Part shown: positions 29,107 to 38,130 of the stretch, one piece after another
How the letters are laid out: each line of letters opens with the position of its first letter
How positions within the stretch are numbered: the stretch's first letter is position 1
DNA from: Eutreptiella sp. 'Long Island Sound 2002'
Lineage: Eukaryota; Euglenozoa; Euglenophyceae; Eutreptiales; Eutreptiaceae
NCBI GenBank assembly: GCA_964036045.1
Contig: OZ038380.1
Coordinates: 117,103,699-117,167,698, forward strand
Length of the DNA stretch: 64,000 nucleotides
Direction: 5' to 3'
Notes under the pieces: generated by a model
The model's database searches: none
What the model saw: the letters and a program-made list of their open reading frames with translations, nothing else
Told to the model about the DNA's origin: nothing
Position numbers and translations under genes: made by a program

Positions 29107-29943
29107 GTGCTGGACCTACCAATGGAACCCCGGCGGGTACTTTACCTGCAGGCCCACATCCCGCCAGCGGGCACGTCGAACCGACTCGCCCGCCTGGGCG
29201 TACAGCGCCTGATGGAAGCTGCCCACGGGGGAGGCGTATTGGAGCAGTGGCTGACCCTCCGCAACCCATCTTCTGCGCAGCTCCACTGGTACCTGCAGCA
29301 GCTCCTGTCCCTCCCGCAGGCGGCTCCTGAACACCGCCGACAGGACTCGTATGCCACGCACCTTGTGCGCCTCTGCGCGCAGGGCTTCCCACAGGCGCCT
29401 CGGCCCACGCTCCAGCAGGGGCAGGGCCGGGAGGCGCTGCTACAGGGACCCCCGATCGATGCGACCACCGCGGTGCAGCAAAGGGGGCACCGCATCTCAC
29501 ACGGGGTCGAGCGGGACGGCACGAACTGCGGGGTGGCGGCCCGGACCGCGCCTTGCAGGCACCTCACCCGGGACACCAGGGGACTTGGGTGGTACAGGCT
29601 GGCGGACCGCACGGCACTGGCGTCCACGGGGGCGGCCGTCACCATGGAACCCGTGGTGGTCTTACCAGCACACTTGCTGCCTCATGTCACCCACCAGGAC
29701 GCGCGGCCCGATCAGCCCGCAGAGACCGACACACCAACAGTATTTTTTACAGCGGAACTGCTGTACAGCGTCGCAGCGGCACTACTGGAGGACAGCGGGG
29801 AAAGCTTCATGAACCACAATGGCACGGCGCTGATCACGGGCAGCATCTTGGGACTACAGCACAACGCACCCCATCTGTGGCGCACCGGGCTGCGCGAGCG
29901 CACCCGCAGGCGGGACACGAACGGCGGGACCATGGAGCCCTGA
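29107..29943 (+). CDS. element A ORF of unknown function
   Basis: 278 codons on the strand of the neighbouring element parts. The first half is helical (LARLGVQRLMEAAHGGGVLE, LHWYLQQLLSLPQ). The second contains VFFTAELLYSVAAALLEDSG. There are no catalytic or metal-binding motifs. It may continue the CCCH-finger protein; I do not recognise its family. Confidence 0.4.
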   Translation: MLDLPMEPRRVLYLQAHIPPAGTSNRLARLGVQRLMEAAHGGGVLEQWLTLRNPSSAQLHWYLQQLLSLPQAAPEHRRQDSYATHLVRLCAQGFPQAPRPTLQQGQGREALLQGPPIDATTAVQQRGHRISHGVERDGTNCGVAARTAPCRHLTRDTRGLGWYRLADRTALASTGAAVTMEPVVVLPAHLLPHVTHQDARPDQPAETDTPTVFFTAELLYSVAAALLEDSGESFMNHNGTALITGSILGLQHNAPHLWRTGLRERTRRRDTNGGTMEP

Positions 29944-30055
29944 CCAGGAGGAGTACCTTCGGACCGCATCGCACGGCAACCCCATCCGCACCACGGACGT
30001 CCCGGACCTCCACGCAGGACCCATCACGCACCCCCGCCCGGCAGCCACCCTTGCA

Positions 30056-30391
30056 GTGGAGCAACGTGGGCAGCAGAACCCGAAATGGGTCGTCTGCATG
30101 TTCAGCCCAGCAGACGCACACATCGCGATCTGCGACCTACAACGCCTGCTGGGGCCCGAGGCCACGATCTGCGTAGCAGAAAGCCCCCGCGTGATCCCTA
30201 AGGGGCTACAGCAGGGAGACCACCACCCCCTCCTGCTCCAGGCCCGCCTGAAGGACCATGACGGGGCGGCAAAGCCGCGACTGCGACCGGAGGCAGTGCT
30301 GCTCCCCGTCGACCTGGAGCTCCAGCTGGCAGTCCCGCCTACGGTGTACGAATGGCTCGAGGCCTTTGGCGACCTGCGGTGGGGGGAATAA
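30056..30391 (+). CDS. element A ORF segment shared with element C
   Basis: 111 codons, open in one frame, ending in TAA. Contains KWVVCMFSPADAHIAICDLQ, GPEATICVAESPRVIPKGLQ and a last strand AVLLPVDLELQ. The order of hydrophobic strands and turns resembles the element C ORF at 2,158-2,424 on the other strand. It lies directly before the C2H2 finger and endonuclease. No function is known. Confidence 0.4.
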   Translation: MEQRGQQNPKWVVCMFSPADAHIAICDLQRLLGPEATICVAESPRVIPKGLQQGDHHPLLLQARLKDHDGAAKPRLRPEAVLLPVDLELQLAVPPTVYEWLEAFGDLRWGE

Positions 30392-30412
30392 ACCCGACCG
30401 CCAAATCTGCCC

Positions 30413-30700
30413 ATGACACTGGCAGGAGTGGCTACAGCCGGCCTCAAACCCGCGCCTACGGCGAGGGCCCTCGACGCGTTTCGCTCCTGGCCGTACACTG
30501 GCGCCGCACACGGTGCCACTGGCCAACCTGCCCTTCAACCTGGCACTGTCCGCAAGTCCGTAACACAGCCTCCGGGAAGGGGGCCCACGGAGCCCACCAA
30601 ATGCCCCTTGTGTGGAGACAAGTTCTAGACGAGGGAAGCGATGATGATGCACATGGCATGGCACACGATACACGCCGCGGCCCCTGCGTAAGACAGGAAG
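30413..30700 (+). pseudogene. element A C2H2 zinc finger ahead of the endonuclease
   Basis: At 30,602-30,664 the frame reads CPLCGDKF, a TAG, then TREAMMMHMAWH. Spacing is C-x2-C-x12-H-x3-H with the hydrophobic residues (F, M) where a C2H2 finger needs them, so the finger is intact except for the one stop. A TAA follows at about 30,689. The frame is the same as that of the endonuclease and RT downstream, so the finger was part of the pol protein. N-terminal C2H2 fingers that bind target DNA are known in R2-type non-LTR elements. Confidence 0.6.
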
Positions 30701-30883
30701 GCGGCCTCCCACATCCTCAAGGGGAAGGCGCAAAAGACCCCGTGGCACGCCCCTTACACCCAGCGAGTCCCGCCCCTAGCGGCGCCCAGCCACGCAGCAG
30801 TCCCGGAGGGGGGAGAGACTGCGGCTGCCGCCTCCCCAGAGGACGAGCCATCACTGGTCAACACGACCCCAAGAGAAGGGGAC

Positions 30884-31628
30884 GTGGCTCACAAAGAGTC
30901 CATCCCTGCAGGGCTGGCGGCCGCCCTCCTTTGGGCCCCCCTGGGGACGGGCTCCCCAAACCCCCTGGCCCCCGCGCCCCCCCAGGAAGTGGCGGCCCAA
31001 GCAGACCCTGTGGCGCCACCGCCTGTGAGGGACAGCTTACTTCAAGTAGATGAGGCGGACGACGCTATCTGGGTCCTCTCCTGGGACCTGCGCAACAGCC
31101 TCGTCCCGGCAGACAAATCCCGTCGCGACACCCTCCGACGGCCCCGGGGGCCGGCGGCCTGCACAGCCAAGGAGTACCTCATCACAGGCATGCTGTCCCA
31201 AGAGGGGGGCTTTGCCATAATGCTCCAGGAAACAGGGATTGCCATTCGGGCGCAGTAGATGCACGTGGCCGCGGCACTCAGGGACAAAGGGTACCCTCCC
31301 TTCTTCAGCAGCCGCCTGGCGGAGATGGGCTCCACCTCGCGGGGGGGCGGCCTGCTCGCTGCCGTCAGCAGCAAGTACGTGGCCGGGCACGAGGTGCTCT
31401 GCTTCACGGGAATCATCCCTCCAATAGCCGTGGCTCTGGAAATCCGCACCGACAAAGGTGGCCCCACCCTCATCAACATCCACGTGATACAGGCGGACTG
31501 CTTTCCCTGGGCGGGACAGGCAGCTTTCTGGCCCAACATATAACATATGCCACCGCGCGCAGCCTCTGCCGGCACCACCCGCTGATCATCGCTGGTGGCA
31601 GCAGCATATACATGGAGCACTTTCGCTG
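30884..31628 (+). pseudogene. element A APE-like endonuclease, first part
   Basis: The frame continues from the C2H2 finger. WVLSWDLRNSLV is the opening strand; FAIMLQETGI carries the LQE-T motif of AP-type endonucleases; GGGLLAAVSS and LINIHVIQ are later strands; RHHPLIIAGGSS sits at the GDxN position, with G in place of D. Damage: TAG at 31,256 and a frame change near 31,540. Such enzymes nick target DNA to prime reverse transcription. The frame stops at 31,628, where a LINE is inserted, and resumes at 34,371. Confidence 0.65.
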
Positions 31629-31639
31629 ATTTTTGGGGT

Positions 31640-33016
31640 TGTCACGACCTCCCTGAGGCAACAGCCTCACACCCTCAAGCAGCTTTTTGCTACTCAAACG
31701 GCTCGGACGACCCCAACAACAACAACCTCTCCGGCTCGGCTATAGTCTTTCTCCCTAACTCCCACAACAACACCATCCTAGCCGCCACGTTGCCCATCAA
31801 AGGCTCTTACCCCGGCGAAATCTACACCAGCATCATCTCCCTCCTTTACCCCGACATTCACCTCTTTTCTCAACCGCTTATCTATGCCATCGACGATCTC
31901 ACCCCTTGCTCCAGCCCAAATCTTCTCCAATCCTCCTCCACCTTCCCTTTCAACACGAACAATATATCCTTTTGCTCTTGGTACCTCTTGCTTTTGCGCC
32001 TACTCAAGAACATCAATTTCACCATCATCTTCACTTGGATTAAGGGACATGCCAACTTTGAGGGCAATGATATGGCCGACACCGTATCCAAGTGGATCTC
32101 CTCTCATATCCACATTTCAGCCAACCACCTCACCCCCCCTGAGCCCCCCTCCATCCTTCACCACAACACTCCTTTACCCGGCAAAATCTCCACCAAGTAC
32201 ACAAAACACCTACATCGTGTTCATGCCCACAACAATATCCACCTCTCACTCAGTACTATCTTCCTTCTCACTTTTTCCTGGTTCTCCCGTCCCAACTTTA
32301 AATGGGTAAATGGCCTTTTCAGTTGTAAAGGCTATGCACCACACTACAATTTAAAAGACTACACTTGCCCCCTTTGCCTTACCAACCACCCACTCGAACC
32401 CACGTCTTTCACCGCCCTTTGCTCCTCTCAAAAAGCAGCCCACCTACGCCACCTCCTCGACAAAACCTTGTCAGCCCCCACCCGTGTCATCATCAACAAA
32501 TGGTACCACTCCGCTCCAAGAGGCGAAAAACGAAACTACATCCGCACCTTAATCCCCAATTCCCTTAGTAACACTCTCCGTACACCTCCTCCCAACACTT
32601 CCTACGCCACACACAAAAAGAATCTCCTAAGTGAACTTAAAGCTCGCACCAAGCCCTTAAGCACCGCCTTACTCTCCATCTGTGAATGGCTCCATGACAA
32701 CCCAATCCCTAACTCCGACACCCTCGTTCCCATTTCCCATAGGATCCCTTGGGCTATCCCTCTGTCCGAATTCAGCACCTCCGCCACTCAACCTGTTAGA
32801 CTTTCTTACCCTGCCTTCCCCAATCAGCCTCACATCAACAAGAAGCCTCACTCTCACCGCCACATCCACATCAAACCTAACCCAAAAAAACATACTCTCA
32901 TTCACCTCACATCCATTCCCCCACACCCCTCTTCAACCACAAATTGTTTTAGTAACACATTCAATATCATCCCACCCCCCCGATCATCTCAGGCAGGTCC
33001 ACCCTCAACAATCTGA
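31640..33016 (+). CDS. RNase H and zinc-knuckle ORF of the inserted LINE
   Basis: About 460 codons in one frame. RNase H: FCYSNGSDDPN occupies the first catalytic strand, but the usual D is N; GEIYTSIISLL (E), IYAIDDLTP (D) and KGHANFEGNDMADTVSK (D, with the GH and GND context) are kept. A knuckle YTCPLCLTNHPLEPTSFTALC follows, with the usual H replaced. The rest is Ser/Pro/His-rich. The loss of the first Asp predicts an inactive RNase H. Family: C-terminal part of a non-LTR retrotransposon pol distinct from elements A and C. Confidence 0.75.
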   Translation, partial: CHDLPEATASHPQAAFCYSNGSDDPNNNNLSGSAIVFLPNSHNNTILAATLPIKGSYPGEIYTSIISLLYPDIHLFSQPLIYAIDDLTPCSSPNLLQSSSTFPFNTNNISFCSWYLLLLRLLKNINFTIIFTWIKGHANFEGNDMADTVSKWISSHIHISANHLTPPEPPSILHHNTPLPGKISTKYTKHLHRVHAHNNIHLSLSTIFLLTFSWFSRPNFKWVNGLFSCKGYAPHYNLKDYTCPLCLTNHPLEPTSFTALCSSQKAAHLRHLLDKTLSAPTRVIINKWYHSAPRGEKRNYIRTLIPNSLSNTLRTPPPNTSYATHKKNLLSELKARTKPLSTALLSICEWLHDNPIPNSDTLVPISHRIPWAIPLSEFSTSATQPVRLSYPAFPNQPHINKKPHSHRHIHIKPNPKKHTLIHLTSIPPHPSSTTNCFSNTFNIIPPPRSSQAGPPSTI

Positions 33017-33199
33017 TTCTCTGCCTCGCTACTCCTCCCCCTCACTATACCGCCAGACATCAATCTTCGTCTCCAATCCCTAACCTTGCTCCCCAAGCCT
33101 CTTCTCCTCGAACACTCACCACCTACACCTTACCTTCGTCCTCTCCATAGCCACTAGACTAACACCACGACTCTACAGCCACACACCAGACCACGCCCT

Positions 33200-33843
33200 G
33201 AGGACTTCACACCAGCCACCTTTCCGCTGACGCCCACCTCTTCCTGACAAGTCCACCGCCCATCACCTCACCCCCCTCCACCCTGACACCAGCCTCCCAT
33301 CTCTGAGTCTCTTGCAGCCTTCCCGATTCACCGTTCTTTCTCCAGACCCCACACCAATGCCCCCCTGTCGTCTCTTTCTGCCAGATACCCACAGTTCTCA
33401 GCTCCCTGCCTCCAGGCTACCTGTCTTCAATCACCTGGCTCCAGACACGTCTCTCTCACTCCCCTCTGTCCCCCCCAACACACATCCTGCCTCCTCTCTC
33501 GCGCAACTTCTACAACACCCTGAGGACTTCACACCAGCCACCTTTCGGCTGACGCCCACCTCTTCCTGACAAGTCCACCGCCCATCATCCCACCCCCCTC
33601 CACCCTGACACCACCCTCCCATCTCTGAGTCTCTTGCAGCCTTCCCGACTCACCGTTCTTTCTCCAGACCCCACACCAATGCCCCCCTGTCGTCTCTTTC
33701 CGCCAGATACCCACCGTTCTCAGCTCCCTGCCTCCAGGCTACCCGTTTTCAATCACCTGGCTCCAGACACGTCTCTCTCACTCCCCTCTGTCCCCCCAAA
33801 CACACATCCTGCCTCCTCTCTCACGCCACTTCTACATCACATC
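33200..33843 (+). repeat. 322-bp tandem duplication in the LINE trailer
   Basis: The block starting GAGGACTTCACACCAGCCAC occurs at 33,200 and 33,522, exactly 322 bases apart; the two copies are nearly identical by eye. It lies between the LINE stop codon and its 3' end. Confidence 0.85.
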
Positions 33844-34370
33844 CCCCCCCCCCCCACTTTCCTCCTTCCTGCCAATCCCCCCCCCACAGCGCTCTGCGGA
33901 CCTGCTTACTCCAGACATCTGTTTGTTCACCAGACATTCTCTCTTAAGCAGCTCTGTCTGGTGTTTTTTTTCCTCTTACGCTTGTCTCTATTTTTTTCTG
34001 TTTTTTTTTTTCGCACGCACCAGTGTTAATGTGGTGGTCCAGCAATTTTGCCTGATCTCTCGGACTGAATCAGTCCTTCATATATCACTGCTGTACTACT
34101 TCTGTTACGTTCTCTGTTTTTGCCTGTGAGTGCATCAGTGCACCTATCCCTTTGCCCCTCGCTTGCCTGGGCATTCAATTGTGCACCCTGACCCTCCCCA
34201 GGGCTATGGTGCAACAGTGCAGTGCTATCAGCACCCTGGAGGTGGGATTCTGTGTACAAGAATTTGGTCTTTGGTCAACTTCGGCTCGCCATGAACGCTT
34301 TCCCCCTGTGGTCAGGCCGCTTTGGTGCAATGCTTTTGGCGGGGGACCGCCATGCCTTAAACAAAATGGC

Positions 34371-34584
34371 GCACTTTCGCTGGGGTTGCATGGACTGCTG
34401 GTTCAGGAGAGCCACAGCAGGCGAGAAGGAGGATATGACCCCCAGGCACCACCCGTCCCGGGACAGGGTGGGCACCTTCCTAGTCAATGAGCCTCTCCAG
34501 CCATGGTTCCAGCGGGAAAGCGTCTGGGCCCGCGGCACCGCGCCCCCGGGGCAGTCGGGCTGGCCAACCTCCCGGTCCGCCTGA
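34371..34584 (+). pseudogene. element A endonuclease, part after the LINE insertion
   Basis: The frame picks up at HFRWGCMDCW and runs to a stop at 34,584 (VGTFLVNEPLQPWFQRESVW). It is the direct continuation of the frame ending at 31,628. No SDH motif of the endonuclease end is recognised, so this part is diverged. Confidence 0.45.
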
Positions 34585-34764
34585 TCCTACCGGGCCTTCT
34601 CTAAACGACGGGAAAGGCGGCGGTGCCCACCCACTACAGCCACAACGGAGCCGCCTCCTCCCGTACAACCCTGACGCCGCACCGGTCCAGCGCTGCCTGT
34701 GGGCGGCGGTCACCCACCCCTGGTGCCCTGGCCGGGCCCCGCCGAGCGGCACACCTAGGGGTCA

Positions 34765-35260
34765 ATGCCCGCAGCGGCTGTGGACAAAGTGTTCGGACAC
34801 CTCCACGCGGCGCACAACGCCCTGGCGCGCAAGTTGGGACGCCGACAACTGTCTCCGGTCGGATTAAACCCGATGGACGGGGACCCCTCAGATAGCGGGG
34901 AGCGGCTCCAAGCAGCGATCCTGCGGTATGATGCCCTGGCGGCGTGTGCGCCAGCGGTGTACAAGGCGAATGCAGCTCCGCACGGCTTTTACTTGGAGGT
35001 GGCGCTCCGGCCTGACGCAGGCGCTGGGAAGCGCATCCCCGGTATTCCACCCTGCCGTCGCGAGCAAACTGCAGGAGGAGCTGGAGAGGCAGGCAGTCGC
35101 CCTGGAGGAGGACATCTGCCACCTGCGCACGCTCATAGCGGCTGACCGCAAGCGCCCCATCAAGGACTTCTGGCGCCGCCACGCCAAGGACATAGTCCAG
35201 GGATTGAATGCTGTGCAGCAGGTAATCCAGGTGGAGTCCTGGAGCGCGTCAGGCCTCTGA
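34765..35260 (+). pseudogene. element A linker between endonuclease and RT
   Basis: Two overlapping frames carry the helix-rich linker: LRYDALAACAPAVYKANAA in the first and LQEELERQAVALEEDICHL then KRPIKDFWRRHAKDIVQGLN in the second. The KDFWRR segment with a following helix is typical of the stretch just before RT in non-LTR elements. A frame change lies between about 35,020 and 35,060. Confidence 0.45.
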
Positions 35261-35263
35261 AAC

Positions 35264-36595
35264 GTGCGGATCCCCAGCACCTATACGCTTCTGACGAAGG
35301 CCGATGACGCAATGGCCGCGGTCCACGCTTTCTGGCCAGAACTGTACGGCAAGCATCGAGTGGACCTCCCCCGCTTCCAGGCGGTCCTCCAGGGCCACAT
35401 GCCCCAGGTCCCGGAGAACGCATGGGCCGAGGTCTGGCAGTACTCCATGCCGAACCTTCAGCCCCCTCAGGCCAAGGCAGATGGCAAGGCTCTGAGCCCC
35501 AAAAACATTGCAGCCCGCTTCATCAAGGCCCTCCTAGGACCTGTACAGTGGCTCCTAGTCCAATCCTACCCAGCCAGCCTCCGTGGCGCCCCGCCACACA
35601 CCAACTGGAGAGATGCGCACATTGGGCTCAGGCCCAAGGTGCCGGGCTTCGCCAAGCTGCAGGACTAAGGGCCGATAGCTCTGAGCCAATTCTACGTGAA
35701 GCTGCTCACAGGCCCACTCACCCGGCAGATCGCGGAGGTGCTCACGCGATGTGGCCTGGTCAGCGCCTGGCAGCCAGGGGCTATCCCCGGGTTGCACACC
35801 GGGCCAACCCTGTTCATGGCGCAACGGCAGCTTCAGCGGGGAAAGGCCAACAACGTCTTCTCTTTCGACGCACGCAAGGCCCCCCACACCGCCCTGCATG
35901 GCGCGCTCCATCTCATCCTGCGCCACCTCTCCGTGCCGCCAGTCGTTATTGGCCTCCCACTGTTCCTCGACACGGCGGCCAGGCTGCGCATCGCCACCGC
36001 ACACAGGCTAATGCAGCCGGTCCTCATCGTGTCCAGCAGCGCAAACCTGAGAACCCCCTGCTGTATGACCTGCTCTTCCAGCCCCTAGTAAGGGCCCAGG
36101 GGGGACCGCCTGCGCCCGCTAGGAGAGGCCGAGAGACACCTCATCCAGGCCTACATTGACGACCTGCTGGTAGTGGTCCACACCCTGCAGCACCTCGTCG
36201 AGGGCGTAGAGGCGGTGGCCGCGTACCTGGGGATGATGAGCATGGAGCTTAGTCCCTGCAAGTGCGCCATGGCCCCTGCAGAAGGGGTCCTGGGCTTGCA
36301 CATGCGCCTGTGCCCTCGCCTGGCAAACGCCTGGCACTGGGTGCCAGCAGCGGCCTCCGTCCCCCACTTGGGACACCAGCTGCAGCCGGTCGAGAAGTTT
36401 CCCCTGCGGCGCAAGCAACAGCTACGCCTCGCGACGGAGCAGCACTGGTGCCTGAAGTCCCTCGCGCCGCCAAAAGTGGTACAGGATGTTATTGTGGGAG
36501 TCCTGGGAGGTGTGACCCAGTACGTCGCCTCATTCATCGCTGATGACTCTGAAACCGTGCGGCACCTGGACCACATCACTGTCGAGGTCGCGTAG
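35264..36595 (+). pseudogene. element A reverse transcriptase
   Basis: One frame with stops at 35,666 and around 36,086-36,091. Before RT proper: AMAAVHAFWPELYGKHRVDL. RT motifs in order: HIGLRPKVPGFAKLQD, stop, GPIALSQFYVKLLTG (the RPIAL...YK block), AIPGLHTGPTLFMAQRQL, then FSFDARKAPHTALHGAL (motif A, catalytic D) and AYIDDLLVVV at 36,149-36,178 (motif C, YxDD), followed by LSPCKCAM. Both catalytic centres are kept although the frame is broken. It synthesises cDNA on the nicked target in living relatives. The last ~200 bases fall in the 618-bp repeat unit. Confidence 0.75.
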
Positions 36596-38130
36596 GACAG
36601 GGCACGGTACGCCTTCAATGCCTCCCGGGATAGCTTGCAGGATGACCGGACCCTGGGTGCCAAGATGGTGCTAGCAGGCGGCGGTGGCCCTCGTAAGCAC
36701 ACTCTCCCACCACCGCGCGGCATCTGTGCGCGCAGAAGCCGCCAAGATGTTCTTGGAGAACGCCGACGCGCATGGCATCTGCCTTCAGGTGCAGCACTCT
36801 GTCCCAGAGTTCGCGTCCCTGGCGGGGGGGGACTGGATCAATCGCATACCCCGGGCCCTGACTGCCCTCGGTGTGGGGCTCTACAACCCAACCGAGTGCC
36901 CTAGGGCAGCCGACATCCAGCTGCAGTCACCTCCGGGCGATGTTGTCACGCTGCACACCGTCAGTGTAATGGGCTGGCCTGGGCAACTAGGACGGGGCTG
37001 CAGACGGAGGAGAAGTTTTCCCTGCAGCGCAAGCAACGACTACGCCTTGCGGCGGAGCAGCACTGGTGCCTGAAGTCCCTCGCGCCGCCCAAGGTGGTAC
37101 AGCCTGTTTTTGTCGGAGTCCTGGGAGGTGTGACCCAGTACGTCGCCCCATTCATCGCTGATGACTCTGAAACCATGCGGCACCTGGACCACATCACCGT
37201 CGAGGTCGCGTAGGACAGGGCATGGTACGCCTTCAATGCCTCCCGGGATAGCCTGCAGGATGACCGGACCCTGGGTGCCAAGATGGTGCTAGCAGGCCAG
37301 GGTGGTACTCGTGGGCACGCTCCTCCACCGCCGCGCGGCATCTGTGCGCGCAGACGCCGCCAAGATGTTCTTGGAGAACGCCGACTCGCATGGCATCTGC
37401 CCCCGGGTGCAGCACTCTGTCCCGGAGTTCGCGTCCCTGGCGGGGGGGGGCTGGATCAATCGCATACCCCGGGCCCTGACTGCCCTCAGTGTGGGGCTCT
37501 ACACCCCAAACGAGTGCCCTAGGGCAGGCGACATCCAGCCGCAGTCACCTCCGGGCGATGTTCTCACGCTGCACACCGCCAGTGTAATGGGCTAGCCTGG
37601 GCAACTAGGACAGGGCTGCAGACGGAGGAGAAGTTTTACCTGCAGCGCAAGCAAAGGCTACGCCTGGCGGCGGAGCAGCACTGGTGCCTGAAGTCCCTCC
37701 CGCCGCCCAAGGTGGTACAGCCTGTTATCCTCGGAGTCCTGGGAGATGTGACCCAGTACGCCGCCCCATTAATCGCTGATGACTGTGAAACCGTGCAGCA
37801 CCTGGACCACGTCACCGTTGAGGTTGTGTAGGAGAGACCACAGTACGCCTTCAATGCCTCCCAGGATAGCCTGCAGGATGACCAGACCGTGGGGCTCACA
37901 AGGGTGCCAAGACGGTGCTAGCAGGCGGCGGTGGCCCTTGTGGGCACGCTCTTCCACCACCGCGCGGCCTCCATGCGCACAGAAGCCGCCAAGATGTTCT
38001 GGGAGAACGCCGACGTGCATGGCATCTGCCCCCAGGTGCAGCACTCTGTCCGGGAGTTCGCATCTCTGGTGGGGGGGGACTGGATCAGTCGCATACCCCG
38101 GGCCCTGACTGCCCTCGGTGTGGGGCTCTA
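36386..38130 (+). repeat. 618-bp tandem triplication spanning RT end and an LTR fragment
   Basis: GCTGCAG at 36,379, 36,997 and 37,615 marks unit starts exactly 618 bases apart. Each unit runs from the end of RT through downstream element sequence, then GCCAG or a near match, then the first 39 bases of the LTR found whole at 40,649, and then restarts. The third unit is interrupted at 38,131 by the TIR element, resumes at 40,568, and reaches the full LTR. So the unit was copied after the LTR element had inserted. Confidence 0.9.

Larger units (their letters stand above)
31629..34370 (+). mobile_element. 5'-truncated LINE inserted in element A
   Basis: This 2.74-kb segment is much less GC-rich than its surroundings and is flanked by the 12-bp direct repeat GCACTTTCGCTG (31,617-31,628 and 34,371-34,382). 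Removing the insert and one repeat rejoins the endonuclease frame (MEHFR then WGCMDC). It begins just before an RNase H domain, i.e. strongly 5'-truncated, and has a long trailer with a 322-bp tandem duplication, poly-C and poly-T runs. From 33,844 to 34,370 I see nothing coding. A true poly-A end is not obvious. Confidence 0.75.
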
